Counted from the first letter of the stretch, positions 1 through 9,317 are shown. The stretch: DNA of 64,000 bases from Streptosporangium amethystogenes (GCF_000721075.1 NZ_JOEQ01000007.1:186001-250000), one strand, 5' to 3'. Notes: generated by a model from the sequence alone, not told the origin. Translations and numbers: made by a program.

Positions 1-1530
1 CGTACCCGGCGAGACCAGGACGATCGACTCGGAGAACGAGCGGGGCTCCACGCAGATCCCCAGCTCTCCCCGGTCCGACCACCAGGGGACGACCAGCCGC
101 TTGGAGTAGTCGGCGACCACCCCGGTGCAGTTCAGCGGGGATCCGGTCACCCGGGTACGGGCCTGCTGAGCCCCCCCGTACATGCGCACGTGGATCTCCC
201 AGAGCCCCGGCGGCAGCGGACCGTCCACGGCCGCCGAGTCGACGTCCAGCCGGGCTGTGCCGGTGACCTGGAGCCTGACCCCGTTGCGGTGACGGCAGCG
301 GATCATCGAGCACTCCACCGGCAGGAAGTAGACGACCCCGGTCTCCTCGTGCCTGATGTAGACCTCGAACCGTGCCCTGGCCGCGGCCTGGCTGACGTCG
401 GCCATCTCGGGGGGGAGGCGGAGCCCGTCCAGGGGCACCGGAGGCTCCCAGAGCAGGCCGTCCTCTCCGTAGGGGATGAAGCGCATCGGGGTGCCGTCGG
501 ACTGCATGATCTCCACGGTCAGCCCCATGGTGAGCACACCGTCGTCCCAGACGACGTCCGTCAGGTCGGCCTGGAGGTGGATGCCCTGGCTGGCTCCGGC
601 CAGCATGACGAGCTGGTCGAGCCTGCCCGCCCGCAGCAGCGCGGCGCGGGCCCGCAACTGCACCGGTAGCAGCAGGTCGAGGCGCGGCGGAAAGCGCTGG
701 ACCACCAGCTCGCGCAGGGTCGTGAAGGTGGCCGCCCTGCCCAGGGAGGAGGTGGCGAACGTGCCTCCGCCGAGCCGTCGCAGCACCGCGGTGCGGAACC
801 ACTGGGCGTACATCCGGTCGCGCCTGGGGCCCTCGGGGACCTCGTCGTCGATGATGTCGAGCAGCTCGCGCAGCTCGGCGGCCCAGACGTACGGGTCCTG
901 GAGCGGCTCGGGCCGCTCGGCGACGTGACAGCAGACCTGGTCGGCCATGACCACGATGATCTTGGCCCGCAGGTAGGCGCGGACGACGAAGGCCTGCTCG
1001 GCCAGGCGCCCGCCGGGGTCGGAGAAGTTCAGCGCCTCGTCGTCGAGAAAGGCCCTGCGGAAGAGCTTGTGCGGGGTGAGCAGCGTGAGCAACCGGTCCT
1101 TGACCACGTCGGCACGCTCACGGTTGACGTCGAAGACCGGGGAGGGCGGTTTCCGGTCGTCGACCAGCCGCCCGATGAGGATGTCGGCCTCGGTCTCCAC
1201 GGCACGCCAGTACATCAGCTCCAGGGCCGTCCGTTCCAGACGGTCGGTCTGGCCGAGCATGTAGACGTACTCGCCTCTGGCCACCATGAGGGCGACGTTG
1301 CGGCCGCGCATCGGCGATCCGGTCCGCTCAAGGTGGAGCACCTTGACGTTCGACCGCACCGCGGCCACGGCGTCGAGGCGCTGCTGGATCCCGTCATCGG
1401 AGCCGTCGTCGGCGAAGATCACCTCGTAGTCGTCGGAGGCCATCGACTGTTCCAGCACCGACCGGATACAGGCGTCGGCGCCATCACCGGGGTTGTGCAC
1501 CGGCACTACCACGCTGACCTTCACATCCAT
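1..1530 (-). CDS. Family 2 glycosyltransferase with C-terminal extension (3' end beyond window)
   Basis: At least 510 codons run off the left edge without a stop. The start is the ATG at 1530, giving MDVKVSVVVPVHN, the typical first beta strand of a GT-A fold. The nucleotide-binding DDGSDDG motif is at residues 41-47 and an RGRN segment is near 76-79. Where a DxD motif is expected (about 92-96) the sequence reads LGQTD, so only the last Asp is kept. After the ~230-residue catalytic part comes a long beta-rich region resembling the linker and C-terminal domains of teichoic-acid or polymer glycosyltransferases. It probably transfers sugars to a wall polymer or exopolysaccharide. GT2 membership is clear; the acceptor is unknown. 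Confidence 0.8.
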   Translation of the reverse strand, partial: MDVKVSVVVPVHNPGDGADACIRSVLEQSMASDDYEVIFADDGSDDGIQQRLDAVAAVRSNVKVLHLERTGSPMRGRNVALMVARGEYVYMLGQTDRLERTALELMYWRAVETEADILIGRLVDDRKPPSPVFDVNRERADVVKDRLLTLLTPHKLFRRAFLDDEALNFSDPGGRLAEQAFVVRAYLRAKIIVVMADQVCCHVAERPEPLQDPYVWAAELRELLDIIDDEVPEGPRRDRMYAQWFRTAVLRRLGGGTFATSSLGRAATFTTLRELVVQRFPPRLDLLLPVQLRARAALLRAGRLDQLVMLAGASQGIHLQADLTDVVWDDGVLTMGLTVEIMQSDGTPMRFIPYGEDGLLWEPPVPLDGLRLPPEMADVSQAAARARFEVYIRHEETGVVYFLPVECSMIRCRHRNGVRLQVTGTARLDVDSAAVDGPLPPGLWEIHVRMYGGAQQARTRVTGSPLNCTGVVADYSKRLVVPWWSDRGELGICVEPRSFSESIVLVSPGT

Positions 1531-1590
1531 GCGGCCAAGGGTGCGATGCCCGGGGCCGGGAGGCGGTCAGACTTGCCGAGTCCTGGTCTC

Positions 1591-2319
1591 TCAGTACCAG
1601 CCTTTGGCCTGGGAATGGGCCCAGGCCCCGCAGGGCGTGCCGTAGCGGCCCTTGATGTAGCTGAGCCCCCACTCGATCTGGGTGGCCGGGTTGGTCTGCC
1701 AGTCGCTTCCCGAGCTGGCCATCTTGTGGCCGGGGAGGGACTGGGGGATGCCGTAGGCGCCGCTGGAGGTGTTCATGGCGCGCTCGTTCCAGCCGCTCTC
1801 CTTCATCCAGAGCTTCTCCAGGCAGCCCCACTGGTCGGCCCAGCCCCGGGACTCCAGCATCTGCTTGCCCAGCGCCCTGTTGCCGGTCGGGTTGGCGGTG
1901 CCCGGGGGGAGCCGCTGCGGGTTGAACCCGCCACCGCCCGGCGCCTCGTCAACGATCTTGACCGGGCTGAGCACCTCACGGTTGTCCCGCTCGGCGGCGA
2001 TCTTGTCGGCCTTGAGCGCCTGGGCCGCCTGGGCCTTCAGCATGTCGGACTCCAGGTCGGAGCCGAACGGGTCGGAGCCGAGCATCTGCGCCATCTCATC
2101 CAGGGTGAGCGGCTGCGTGGGCGGGGCCGAGGCGTTCTGGATCGCGGTGTAGGCGGTGAAGGCTCCGCCGCCCACCACGATCACGACCGCGGTGCCCAGG
2201 ATCAGGACGCGTTTGGGAGTCAGACGGCCCGGCGTCTTCGTCTTGGCCGTTCTGCGGTTCGAGCGACGGGCACGGGGCGCCGCCGAGCGGTCCTTCAGTT
2301 GCTGTGATCCTGGACTCAC
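1591..2319 (-). CDS. Membrane-anchored lytic transglycosylase-like protein
   Basis: This 242-residue protein has a basic N-terminus (1-36), one membrane segment (about 37-59), a linker and a C-terminal SLT-like domain (about 150-242). The domain has the motif LWMKESGWNERAMN with predicted catalytic Glu174, followed by SGAYGIPQSLPG, the usual signature of actinobacterial transglycosylase-like proteins. Cys166 and Cys230 could form a disulfide outside the cell. It probably cleaves peptidoglycan glycan strands. The GTG start at 2319 has only a weak Shine-Dalgarno. The gene is divergent from the AfsQ-type operon. Confidence 0.82.
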   Translation of the reverse strand: MSPGSQQLKDRSAAPRARRSNRRTAKTKTPGRLTPKRVLILGTAVVIVVGGGAFTAYTAIQNASAPPTQPLTLDEMAQMLGSDPFGSDLESDMLKAQAAQALKADKIAAERDNREVLSPVKIVDEAPGGGGFNPQRLPPGTANPTGNRALGKQMLESRGWADQWGCLEKLWMKESGWNERAMNTSSGAYGIPQSLPGHKMASSGSDWQTNPATQIEWGLSYIKGRYGTPCGAWAHSQAKGWY

Positions 2320-2620
2320 GACCTATGAGCTTGCCGTGCGGAGGGGGGTGGTCCGCAACCAGAACGGAGGAGTTGGTCGGCGCCATACGAGATCCACCGG
2401 GCTTCTCCTAAGCTAATCACCAGGCCACGAGCGCTTTCCCGGCCAGGAAAAGATGGGAGTGATTTTGCTCACATTTTACCCTACGGTGCTGCTTCGCCTC
2501 TCTATGTGATCACAGGAGCGTCCGAATCACGGCTTGACTGCCTTATTCGGGTACTGTTTGCCCTATGTCGGGGTTCGTGACCTGGCAGATCCATCCAAGC
2601 CTTGGGAGAATGATTACCCG
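2320..2620. promoter_or_regulatory. Divergent promoter region between transglycosylase and afsQ1-like operon
   Basis: No gene is seen in these 301 bases. A minus-strand -10-like TAAAAT lies at 2473-2478, which would give the transglycosylase a leader of about 150 nt. A perfect 10-bp palindrome TGTGATCACA sits at 2505-2514. A plus-strand TTGACT at 2534-2539 could be a -35 box for the regulator operon, but no well-spaced -10 follows. No c-di-AMP riboswitch core was recognised in the leader. Confidence 0.4.
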
Positions 2621-3295
2621 GTGGCAGGCATCCTCCTCGTCGAAGACGACCCCTCGGTCAGGACCGGGCTGGAACTGGCGCTCACCCGGCAGGGCCACTC
2701 CGTCACCGCATACGCCAGCGGTGAGGAGGCGCTTGAGCACATCAGGTCCCGCCGCCCCGAGATCGCCATCCTGGACGTCATGCTGCCCGGCATCGACGGC
2801 GTCGAGGTGTGCCGCCGCATCCGCAGGCTGGACCAGCTGCCGGTGATCCTGCTCACCGCCAGGGGCGACGACCTCGACGTGGTCGTGGGGCTGGAGGCCG
2901 GGGCCGACGACTACGTGGTCAAGCCGGTCGAGCCGCGCGTGCTGGACGCCCGCATCCGCGCCGTTCTGCGCCGGATGGAGTCGGTCGCCTCCGACCGCAT
3001 CACCTTCGGCGACCTGGTCATCGACAGGGGCGCGCTCAAGGTGTCGCTGAGCGGCCGTGAGGTCCACCTCACCCCCACCGAACTGCGGCTCCTGCTCGAA
3101 CTCGTCCGCCATCCCGGCCAGGTGCTCAACCGCAGATACCTGCTGCGGGCCGTCTGGGACCACACGCACGTCGCGGACTCCCGGCTGGTCGACGCCTGTG
3201 TCCAGCGGGTCCGCGCCAAGATAGAGGCGGTTCCCGCCGAGCCCGAGTTCATCCATACGGTACGGGGATTCGGCTACCGGTTCAGCCCACCGTGA
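2621..3295 (+). CDS. afsQ1: OmpR/PhoB-family response regulator, AfsQ1-like
   Basis: A 224-residue regulator with an N-terminal receiver (about 1-120; acidic E8-D9-D10, phosphoacceptor Asp52 in LDVMLPGIDG, Lys in VVKPV) and a C-terminal winged-helix DNA-binding domain ending in VRGFGYRF. The segment DDLDVVVGLEAGADDYVVKP is very close to the AfsQ1 signature remembered from Streptomyces. The start is the GTG at 2621 with GGGAGA upstream; the frame is open further upstream but carries no receiver homology there. It overlaps the kinase gene by 4 bases (GTGA), so translation is probably coupled. Confidence 0.85.
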   Translation: MAGILLVEDDPSVRTGLELALTRQGHSVTAYASGEEALEHIRSRRPEIAILDVMLPGIDGVEVCRRIRRLDQLPVILLTARGDDLDVVVGLEAGADDYVVKPVEPRVLDARIRAVLRRMESVASDRITFGDLVIDRGALKVSLSGREVHLTPTELRLLLELVRHPGQVLNRRYLLRAVWDHTHVADSRLVDACVQRVRAKIEAVPAEPEFIHTVRGFGYRFSPP

Positions 3296-4698
3296 AACGT
3301 ACCCACACCGGCCTGCGCGGCCGTCTGGTGATCACCTTCACCCTGATCGCCGTCACCGCCTCCTCGCTGGTCGCCGGGATCGGCTACGAGTTCGTCAAGA
3401 TCCGCATGATCGGACGCGCCGAGCAGGTGGCCGTGAGCGAAGTACGCGACATCCTGGAGGGCATCAGGGTGCCCATCGGCGCACTCTGGCCCGGGGACAG
3501 CCCGCCGACCGACGACGAGATCAGCGCGCTGCAGAAGAGCCTGCGCCCACAGGGCGGCAGGGTGGTGGTCCGCTACGAGGACTACCTCTACCCCGACGGC
3601 GAATTCGGCATCAGGGACGTCCCCGGCGACCTCGCCGCCAGGGCCACCCAGCGGATGGTCGCCAAGCGGCAGGTCGTCAACGGCGACATGTGGCTGCTCA
3701 TCGGCACCCCCGTCTGGCGGATCGAGCCCATCCACACCGCCCAGCCCACCGGGATGACCGTCTACGTGTTCGCCCCCCTCATCGAGGAGGAGCGCCTTCT
3801 CAATGGCCTGCGGCAGCCGCTGGCCGTCGCCAGCGTCGCCATGCTGATCATCGCGCTGGCCCTGGGACTGCTGTCGGCTCGGCAGCTCCTGCTGCCGGTC
3901 AGGAGGCTCGGCTCCGCGGCCCGCGCGCTCGGCGCCGGCCACCTGGACACCCGCCTGCCCGTGCAGGGTCAGGACGAGCTCGCCGAACTCACCGCCACGT
4001 TCAACGACACCGCCGCCGCCCTGGAGCGGAGCGTCTCCGAGCTCCGCTCGCTGGAGGCGATGTCCCGCCGCTTCGTCGCCGATGTCTCCCACGAGCTCAG
4101 GACCCCGCTGACCGCGATGACCGCGGTCACCGACATGCTCTCCGAGGAGGCCGAGCGGCTGCCACCCGAGCCCGCGGCCGCCGTGCAGCTGGTGCTGCGG
4201 GAGATCGCGCGGCTGCGGACCCTGGTGGAGCAGCTCATCGAGGCGAGCCGGTTCGACTCGGGCACCGCGACGCTGAACGTGGACACGGTGAACATCATCG
4301 ACGTGATCTGGGACTGCCTGGAGATGCGCGGCTGGTCGGACCAGGTACGGGTGAACGTGCCCCAGGGACTGGTCTTCTCCGTCGACCCCAGGCGATTCGA
4401 CGTCATCGTGGCCAACCTGGTGGGCAACGCCCTACGCCACGGTGAGCCCCCCGTGATGGTGACCGCCCGCAGCACCCCGAACGGTCTGGAGGTGAAGGTG
4501 CGCGACCACGGCAAGGGCATCCCCGCCAAGGATCTGCCGTTTGTGTTCAACCGCTTCTACAAGGCGGGCGCCCGGGGCGACGGCAGCGGACTCGGCCTGT
4601 CCATCGCGCGGGCCAACGCCCAGTTGCACGGCGGCACGATCTCGGTCCGCGCGCAGCGGCCGGGAACCCTCTTCACGGTCTGGCTGCCCCCGGCATGA
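3292..4698 (+). CDS. afsQ2: Sensor histidine kinase, AfsQ2-like
   Basis: A 468-residue kinase with membrane segments at about 11-30 and 176-196 bounding an extracytoplasmic sensor region, then HAMP (about 197-250), HisKA with FVADVSHELRTPLTAM (His267) and an HATPase domain with the N box (LVGNALRHG), G1 (DHGKGI) and G2 (GSGLGLSIA). Predicted to phosphorylate the regulator encoded just upstream. The start overlaps the regulator stop (GTGA), and its own stop overlaps the lipoprotein start (ATGA), giving a three-gene coupled operon. Confidence 0.88.
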   Translation: MKRTHTGLRGRLVITFTLIAVTASSLVAGIGYEFVKIRMIGRAEQVAVSEVRDILEGIRVPIGALWPGDSPPTDDEISALQKSLRPQGGRVVVRYEDYLYPDGEFGIRDVPGDLAARATQRMVAKRQVVNGDMWLLIGTPVWRIEPIHTAQPTGMTVYVFAPLIEEERLLNGLRQPLAVASVAMLIIALALGLLSARQLLLPVRRLGSAARALGAGHLDTRLPVQGQDELAELTATFNDTAAALERSVSELRSLEAMSRRFVADVSHELRTPLTAMTAVTDMLSEEAERLPPEPAAAVQLVLREIARLRTLVEQLIEASRFDSGTATLNVDTVNIIDVIWDCLEMRGWSDQVRVNVPQGLVFSVDPRRFDVIVANLVGNALRHGEPPVMVTARSTPNGLEVKVRDHGKGIPAKDLPFVFNRFYKAGARGDGSGLGLSIARANAQLHGGTISVRAQRPGTLFTVWLPPA

Positions 4699-5243
4699 GA
4701 CGCCTCACCTGCCTGCTCGTCGCCCTCGCGGTCCTGTGCGGATGCGGCATCTCTCCCACCGAGGTCCAGGACTACGGCCGCCCGCCGGTGATCAGCTACA
4801 GCCCGACCTGGGTGACCGTCTATCTGCTCCGTGACGGACGGCTGGAACCGGCCAGGATCCCGGTGGTCTCCGACTCGGCCAAGAACATCATCGACACCCT
4901 CTTCCGGGCGGGCAAGCAGCCGCCGAAACGGGGGCTGACCAGCGCGCTCAACAACTTCAGCCACTACGACACCAAGACCACCCGGTACTCCGACAACACC
5001 GACCAGCGCAACGATCCGGACGACAGCCTGGGCTACCGGCTGAATGTGATCATCACGGGCGAGGGCAAGCTCTCCAAGGAGGGCCTCGCCCAGATCACCT
5101 GCACCATCCGGCAGAACAAGCAGGAGAGCATCTGGAGCGTCGAGATCACCCGGCTCTTCCCCGGGGTCCCGGAGTCGATGGGCGAGCACACCTGCTTCGA
5201 GTTCCGCAAGCTCGCGGCCCCCGGCGTGCGACTGCCGCCGTGA
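4695..5243 (+). CDS. Lipoprotein of the AfsQ1/Q2 operon
   Basis: A 182-residue protein with signal peptide and lipobox LCGCG (lipidated Cys near residue 17). The remainder is an extracytoplasmic domain without a motif I can assign. A lipoprotein gene lies downstream of afsQ1-afsQ2 in Streptomyces, and this protein occupies that place. It may tune signal perception by the kinase, by analogy with CseA and LpqB, but that is inference. The ATG overlaps the kinase stop codon. Confidence 0.75.
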   Translation: MRRLTCLLVALAVLCGCGISPTEVQDYGRPPVISYSPTWVTVYLLRDGRLEPARIPVVSDSAKNIIDTLFRAGKQPPKRGLTSALNNFSHYDTKTTRYSDNTDQRNDPDDSLGYRLNVIITGEGKLSKEGLAQITCTIRQNKQESIWSVEITRLFPGVPESMGEHTCFEFRKLAAPGVRLPP

Positions 5244-5305
5244 GCGCTCCTTGACGCCCGGTGTCCGTGGTCCACGACCGGCGCCCGCCGACCCGCGAAC
5301 GACGC

Positions 5306-5353
5306 GCGAAGCGCGGTCGCGGGTGCCTCACGACACCCGCGACCGCGCTTCGC
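5306..5353. terminator. Bidirectional terminator hairpin
   Basis: A perfect 20-bp inverted repeat (5306-5325 with 5334-5353, 8-nt loop) lies between the convergent lipoprotein and phoH genes. No U-tract is present, as is common for actinobacterial terminators. Confidence 0.75.
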
Positions 5354-5383
5354 ACGATCATGCCTGGAGGTCCAGGACACCCG

Positions 5384-6706
5384 TCACATCGTGATGTCCT
5401 CCAGCATCTCGGTGACCAGCGCCGCGATCGGCGAGCGCTCCGAGCGGGTCAGTGTGACGTGCGCGAACAGCGGGTGCCCCTTGAGCTTCTCCACCACCGC
5501 CACGACGCCGTCGTGCCGGCCCACCCGCAGGTTGTCGCGCTGGGCGATGTCATGGGTGAGGACGACCCGGGAGTTGGCGCCGATCCGGCTCAGCACGGTG
5601 AGCAGCACCCCGCGCTCCAGCGACTGCGCCTCGTCCACGATGACGAAGGCGTCGTGCAGGGAACGACCGCGGATGTGGGTGAGCGGGAGCACCTCCAGCA
5701 TGCCCCGGTCCATCACCTCCTCGATCACCTCGGGCGTGGTGACCGCGCCCAGGGTGTCGTAGACGGCCTGGCCCCACGGGCCCATCTTCTCGTTCTCGGA
5801 ACCCGGCAGGTAGCCCAGTTCCTGACCGCCCACGGCGTACAGCGGACGGAAGACGATGACCTTGCGGTGCTGGCGGCGCTCCAGTACCGCCTCCAGGCCC
5901 GCGCAGAGGGCCAGCGCGGACTTTCCGGTGCCCGCCCGGCCGCCCATCGAGACGATGCCGACCTCGGGGTCCATCAGCAGGTCGAGCGCGATCCGCTGCT
6001 CGGCGGAGCGGCCGTGCAGGCCGAACACCTCGCGGTCGCCGCGCACCAGCCGCACCGACTTGTCGGGCAGCACCCTGCCCAGCGCCGATCCCCTGCTCGA
6101 CAGCAGTCGCAGGCCGGTGTGGGTGGGCAGGTCGCGAGCCTCCTCCAGGTCGGCGGTGCCGTGCTCGAAGAGCGTCTCGACGTCATCGGAGGTCACCTGG
6201 AGCTCCGCCATGCCTGTCCAGCCGGACTCGACCACGAGTTCGGCGCGGTACTCGTCCGCGGCGAGACCGATGGAGGCGGCCTTCACCCGCATCGGCAGGT
6301 CCTTGGAGACCAGCACCACGTCGTGTCCCTCGGCGGCGAGGGTACGGGCCACGGTCAGGATGCGGGTGTCGTTGTCGCCGAGCCGGAACCCGACGGGCAG
6401 GATGGATGGGTCACTGTGGTTGAGCTCTACCCGGATGGTGCCCTCGCCGATCGGCATGGGCTCGTCCAGCCGTCCGTGCGTCACCCTCAGGTCGTCGAGG
6501 TACCTCAGCGCCTTGCGCGCGAAGTATCCGAGCTCTGGATGATGGCGTTTGCCCTCCAACTCGGTGATGACGACGATCGGGATGACCACCTCATGCTCGG
6601 CGAAACGGCTCATCGCCGTTGGATCCGCCAGGAGCACCGAGGTGTCCAGGACGTACGTGCGCCGCTTGACTGCCGGCGACGTGGGTGAGGACGAAGGGTT
6701 TGCCAC
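5384..6706 (-). CDS. phoH: PIN-domain PhoH-family ATPase (PhoH2-like)
   Basis: A 440-residue two-domain protein. The N-terminal PIN ribonuclease domain begins [15 protein letters not shown] and carries the acidic residues expected for metal-dependent RNA cleavage. The C-terminal PhoH ATPase has Walker [13 protein letters not shown] and Walker [15 protein letters not shown]-PhoH proteins act as RNA helicase/ribonucleases, often in toxin-like roles. The start is the GTG at 6706, preceded by GGGGGAG at good spacing; a TTG seven codons upstream is less likely. A hairpin with 7-bp arms (6719-6725 with 6732-6738) abuts the ribosome-binding site and might restrict translation. Confidence 0.88.
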   Translation of the reverse strand: MANPSSSPTSPAVKRRTYVLDTSVLLADPTAMSRFAEHEVVIPIVVITELEGKRHHPELGYFARKALRYLDDLRVTHGRLDEPMPIGEGTIRVELNHSDPSILPVGFRLGDNDTRILTVARTLAAEGHDVVLVSKDLPMRVKAASIGLAADEYRAELVVESGWTGMAELQVTSDDVETLFEHGTADLEEARDLPTHTGLRLLSSRGSALGRVLPDKSVRLVRGDREVFGLHGRSAEQRIALDLLMDPEVGIVSMGGRAGTGKSALALCAGLEAVLERRQHRKVIVFRPLYAVGGQELGYLPGSENEKMGPWGQAVYDTLGAVTTPEVIEEVMDRGMLEVLPLTHIRGRSLHDAFVIVDEAQSLERGVLLTVLSRIGANSRVVLTHDIAQRDNLRVGRHDGVVAVVEKLKGHPLFAHVTLTRSERSPIAALVTEMLEDITM

Positions 6707-6879
6707 GCGTTCTCCCCCGGGCGCCAAGGACGGCGCCCTGCCATGAGCTGGGATGCGGACCGGCCTCGGACCCGCTCACGAGAATGCCGAGCAGGGACCG
6801 GTGACCGGCTCTCCTCAGCGAATCGTGACGCAAAGGCGGGCCCTCTCCGGCGTAGGTGAGTCGTGCTCTCCTACTTCTT

Positions 6880-6908
6880 ACGGTACGTCCTGAATGCCCT
6901 ACTTCCAA
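6880..6908 (-). promoter_or_regulatory. Candidate phoH promoter
   Basis: On the minus strand TTGGAA (6903-6908) is followed after exactly 17 bases by TACCGT (6880-6885), which fits the -35/-10 pattern of vegetative promoters. It would give phoH a leader of about 165 nt containing the hairpin next to its ribosome-binding site. Confidence 0.4.
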
Positions 6909-6948
6909 CTGCTTAAGACTGACCGAAAGGGGCCGTTCATGTGCTGTT

Positions 6949-7716
6949 TCAGGAACCGTACCTACGGTGCCGCGCGGCGTATGAGCGGAGGGCCCGCAAG
7001 AAGTCGACCCTGCGGAAGTCAGGCCAGTAGGCCTCGCAGAAGTAGAACTCGGAGTGGGCGCTCTGCCAGAGCAGGAAGCCGGAGAGCCGCTGCTCTCCCG
7101 AAGTACGGATGACCAGATCCGGGTCGGGCTGGCCGCGCGTGTAGAGATGCTTCGCGATGTGCTCCACATCGAGGACCTCGACGAGGTCCTCGATACTCGC
7201 GCCCTTGCTCGCGTGCTCCTGGAGAAGGGAGCGCACCGCATCAGCGATCTCACGCCTTCCTCCATACCCAACGGCAACGTTCACAATCAAACCGGGACGA
7301 TGTGATGTCGCTTCTTTTGCATCTTTGAGCACACGGGCCGTGTGATCCGGCAAAAGATCCAGCGCACCCACGGGCTTGATGTGCCAGCCGTCGGCCACGA
7401 GTTCCTGGACCACGTCCTCGATGATCTTCATCAGGGAGCCCAGCTCGTCCTTGGAACGGTTGATGTTCTCGCTGGAGAGCAGCCACACGGTGACGACCTC
7501 GACACCGGCCTCGCGGCACCAGCCGAGCAGCTCCGAGATCTTGTCCGCGCCCTTGCGATGTCCGCGGCTCACGTCGTCGATGCCCATCGAGCGTGCCCAG
7601 CGGCGGTTACCGTCAACGATCACGCCGACGTGCCGGGGAAACATCTCCCGCTGACGGGACAGCTTCGCTTCGAGCCGGCGCTCGTAGAGTCGATAGACGA
7701 GATCGCGCACGCCCAT
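6949..7716 (-). CDS. uppS: Isoprenyl transferase, short-chain (Z)-farnesyl diphosphate synthase type
   Basis: A 255-residue cis-prenyltransferase with GVIVDGNRRWAR (catalytic Asp35) near the N-terminus and RTSGEQRLSGFLLWQSA plus SEFYF near the C-terminus. At the chain-length position the sequence reads TVWLLSSEN, with Leu where long-chain enzymes usually have the Ala of YAFSTEN. A Leu at this site is characteristic of the mycobacterial Z-farnesyl enzyme Rv1086, so a short-chain product is likely. The start is the ATG at 7716, preceded by GGGAGGGG; an ATG nine codons upstream lacks a site. It lies upstream of phoH on the same strand. Confidence 0.88.
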   Translation of the reverse strand: MGVRDLVYRLYERRLEAKLSRQREMFPRHVGVIVDGNRRWARSMGIDDVSRGHRKGADKISELLGWCREAGVEVVTVWLLSSENINRSKDELGSLMKIIEDVVQELVADGWHIKPVGALDLLPDHTARVLKDAKEATSHRPGLIVNVAVGYGGRREIADAVRSLLQEHASKGASIEDLVEVLDVEHIAKHLYTRGQPDPDLVIRTSGEQRLSGFLLWQSAHSEFYFCEAYWPDFRRVDFLRALRSYAARHRRYGS

Positions 7717-7795
7717 TGGAGCCCCTCCCTCAGCACCCGCCATGAATGGGCGCTGACAGGCAATTATCGCCGTCCCGCGGACCCCTCCGCCCCCT

Positions 7796-8248
7796 CTACA
7801 GGGATCTGGCCGACTTGCCCGGTTTGTGTGGTCCTAGGCACCCTTCAGCTTCCGTGATGATGTCCTCCACGAAAACCCCCAGCTCAGCCGAAGTGAGCAC
7901 GGCGCGCATACCCACTCCGCCGCCGCCCCATGCCTCCAAGAACGCTCTCCTGGTGAGCCGCCATGCCCCGGCCGATCCTCGCCGTCCGGGAACCCAGATC
8001 GGAATGGTGCGCAGTTGGCAGCGGAGTTCACCCCCGCCGACGACGCCGTTCCTGGCCCGGTAACGAAAGGCGAACAGTTCCGCGTCGCCCGGGAAGCGGT
8101 CGTCGGGATCGGGCCACCGCGCCTCGTGGCCGGCGCGGGCCTCCGCGACCCCGCGCGCCAGCCGGGTGAGAATCCAGCCGCAGCGCTCACCCACCGTCCC
8201 GTACAACGCGCCGTCGCGATGGAGTTCGAGCGTTATCTCGTACGGCAT
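7796..8248 (-). CDS. Conserved hypothetical protein
   Basis: About 150 residues, starting MPYEITLELHRDGALYGTVG at the ATG at 8248; the frame is open to 8320 but the ribosome-binding site is weak for every candidate start. The protein is soluble, rich in Trp and Arg, with no recognised catalytic motif. No function is assigned. It shares its strand with uppS and the next gene but is separated by over 70 bases from each. Confidence 0.55.
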   Translation of the reverse strand: MPYEITLELHRDGALYGTVGERCGWILTRLARGVAEARAGHEARWPDPDDRFPGDAELFAFRYRARNGVVGGGELRCQLRTIPIWVPGRRGSAGAWRLTRRAFLEAWGGGGVGMRAVLTSAELGVFVEDIITEAEGCLGPHKPGKSARSL

Positions 8249-8360
8249 ACCGACACTGTCCCGGCACGCCACCGGCGTAACGGTCAGATAAGAACCATCA
8301 AGACAACGCACTCCCCCCACCTCAGAGAGGGTATCCCCGGCTCAGACCATCAAAACGTGA

Positions 8361-9317
8361 TCAACGCCATCCATGTCCCCGCCAGCCGGACGGCTGGTGC
8401 CACTCGGTCCATCCGTACCCCAGGCGCCCGTCGGAGGCCTCGAACCGGCACAGGGCCCGCGGGAAGCGGGCGATCTCCCCGTCCGGCGACGTCATGGCGA
8501 CCGGGGCGAAGGCGAGCGGGACGACGGTCATCGGCATCCCCGGCACCTCCAGCCGCGCCCCGGACGGGAATCCGTCCTCCCCGAACTCGCTCGCCGCGGT
8601 GAAGCCCTCGCGGTGCTCCAGTGCCCCTCCCAGCGGAGCCGTGAAGCAGGGCCAGGGCATCTCGAAACCGACGTTCGCCCGCATGCCGTGGAAGAACGTG
8701 CCGTCGTCGAGCCGGCCCGAGCTCCACAACCACGACAGACCCCACCAGTCACGCTCTCCCCAGCTGTGATCGCGCTCACCATGACCGGAGAAGGCGATCT
8801 CCTCGCTGCCGACCCGGATGGTCCCCTCGACCTCGCAGGGGACCTCATAGCGCGGGACGAAGCTGTAGGGGTAGGCCTCGCCGGCACTCCGCCACTCCAG
8901 GTCGAACGCCAGCGGGGTCGTGGCGGCGCCCTCCAGGTCCCGGTACGCCAGGGCGGGGTCGGAGAGGACGGCGGCCGCCCCTGCTTCGAGGCTCACCCGC
9001 AGGGACCGCATGGGGAGCGTCACGTCGTGGGTGGCCTGGAAGTTCTCGCCCCGCACCGCGAGGTCGGGACCGGGAAGCGGGACATGGTGATCGACCAGTA
9101 GCACCGTGGGCCTGCCGGCGCCGACCAGGCACGCCCAGTACCAGGCGCGGTTCCAGTTGGGATACAGGCCCAGCCGGACGTAACCGGCGAGCGTGCCGTC
9201 CTCGGTCGTGAAGTCGAGATAGACCGACTCGCTCCACAGCGGCTCGGCGCCGACCGGATGCGTCCCCTCGTCCTCGGGGCGCAGCGGCCAGGTCGCGTGA
9301 TCGGCGAAATTCCCCAT
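8361..9317 (-). CDS. DUF7064/DUF7065-like (CrtC-related fold) hypothetical protein
   Basis: A 318-residue soluble protein rich in beta strand. It contains FSGHGERDHSWGERDWWG in the second half, a signature I associate with lipocalin-like proteins related to hydroxyneurosporene synthase (CrtC) and the DUF7064/7065 families, often found near lipid or steroid metabolism genes. No such genes surround it here. The ATG at 9317 has GGGAGTG upstream. The reaction and substrate are unknown. Confidence 0.7.
   Translation of the reverse strand: MGNFADHATWPLRPEDEGTHPVGAEPLWSESVYLDFTTEDGTLAGYVRLGLYPNWNRAWYWACLVGAGRPTVLLVDHHVPLPGPDLAVRGENFQATHDVTLPMRSLRVSLEAGAAAVLSDPALAYRDLEGAATTPLAFDLEWRSAGEAYPYSFVPRYEVPCEVEGTIRVGSEEIAFSGHGERDHSWGERDWWGLSWLWSSGRLDDGTFFHGMRANVGFEMPWPCFTAPLGGALEHREGFTAASEFGEDGFPSGARLEVPGMPMTVVPLAFAPVAMTSPDGEIARFPRALCRFEASDGRLGYGWTEWHQPSGWRGHGWR

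Noticed and set aside
2320..2480. c-di-AMP riboswitch in the transglycosylase leader
   Set aside because: The leader length is suitable, but none of the conserved core blocks of that riboswitch could be found.
6707..6727. TTG start for phoH at 6727
   Set aside because: The GTG at 6706 has a strong ribosome-binding site, and the extra residues lie within the leader hairpin.
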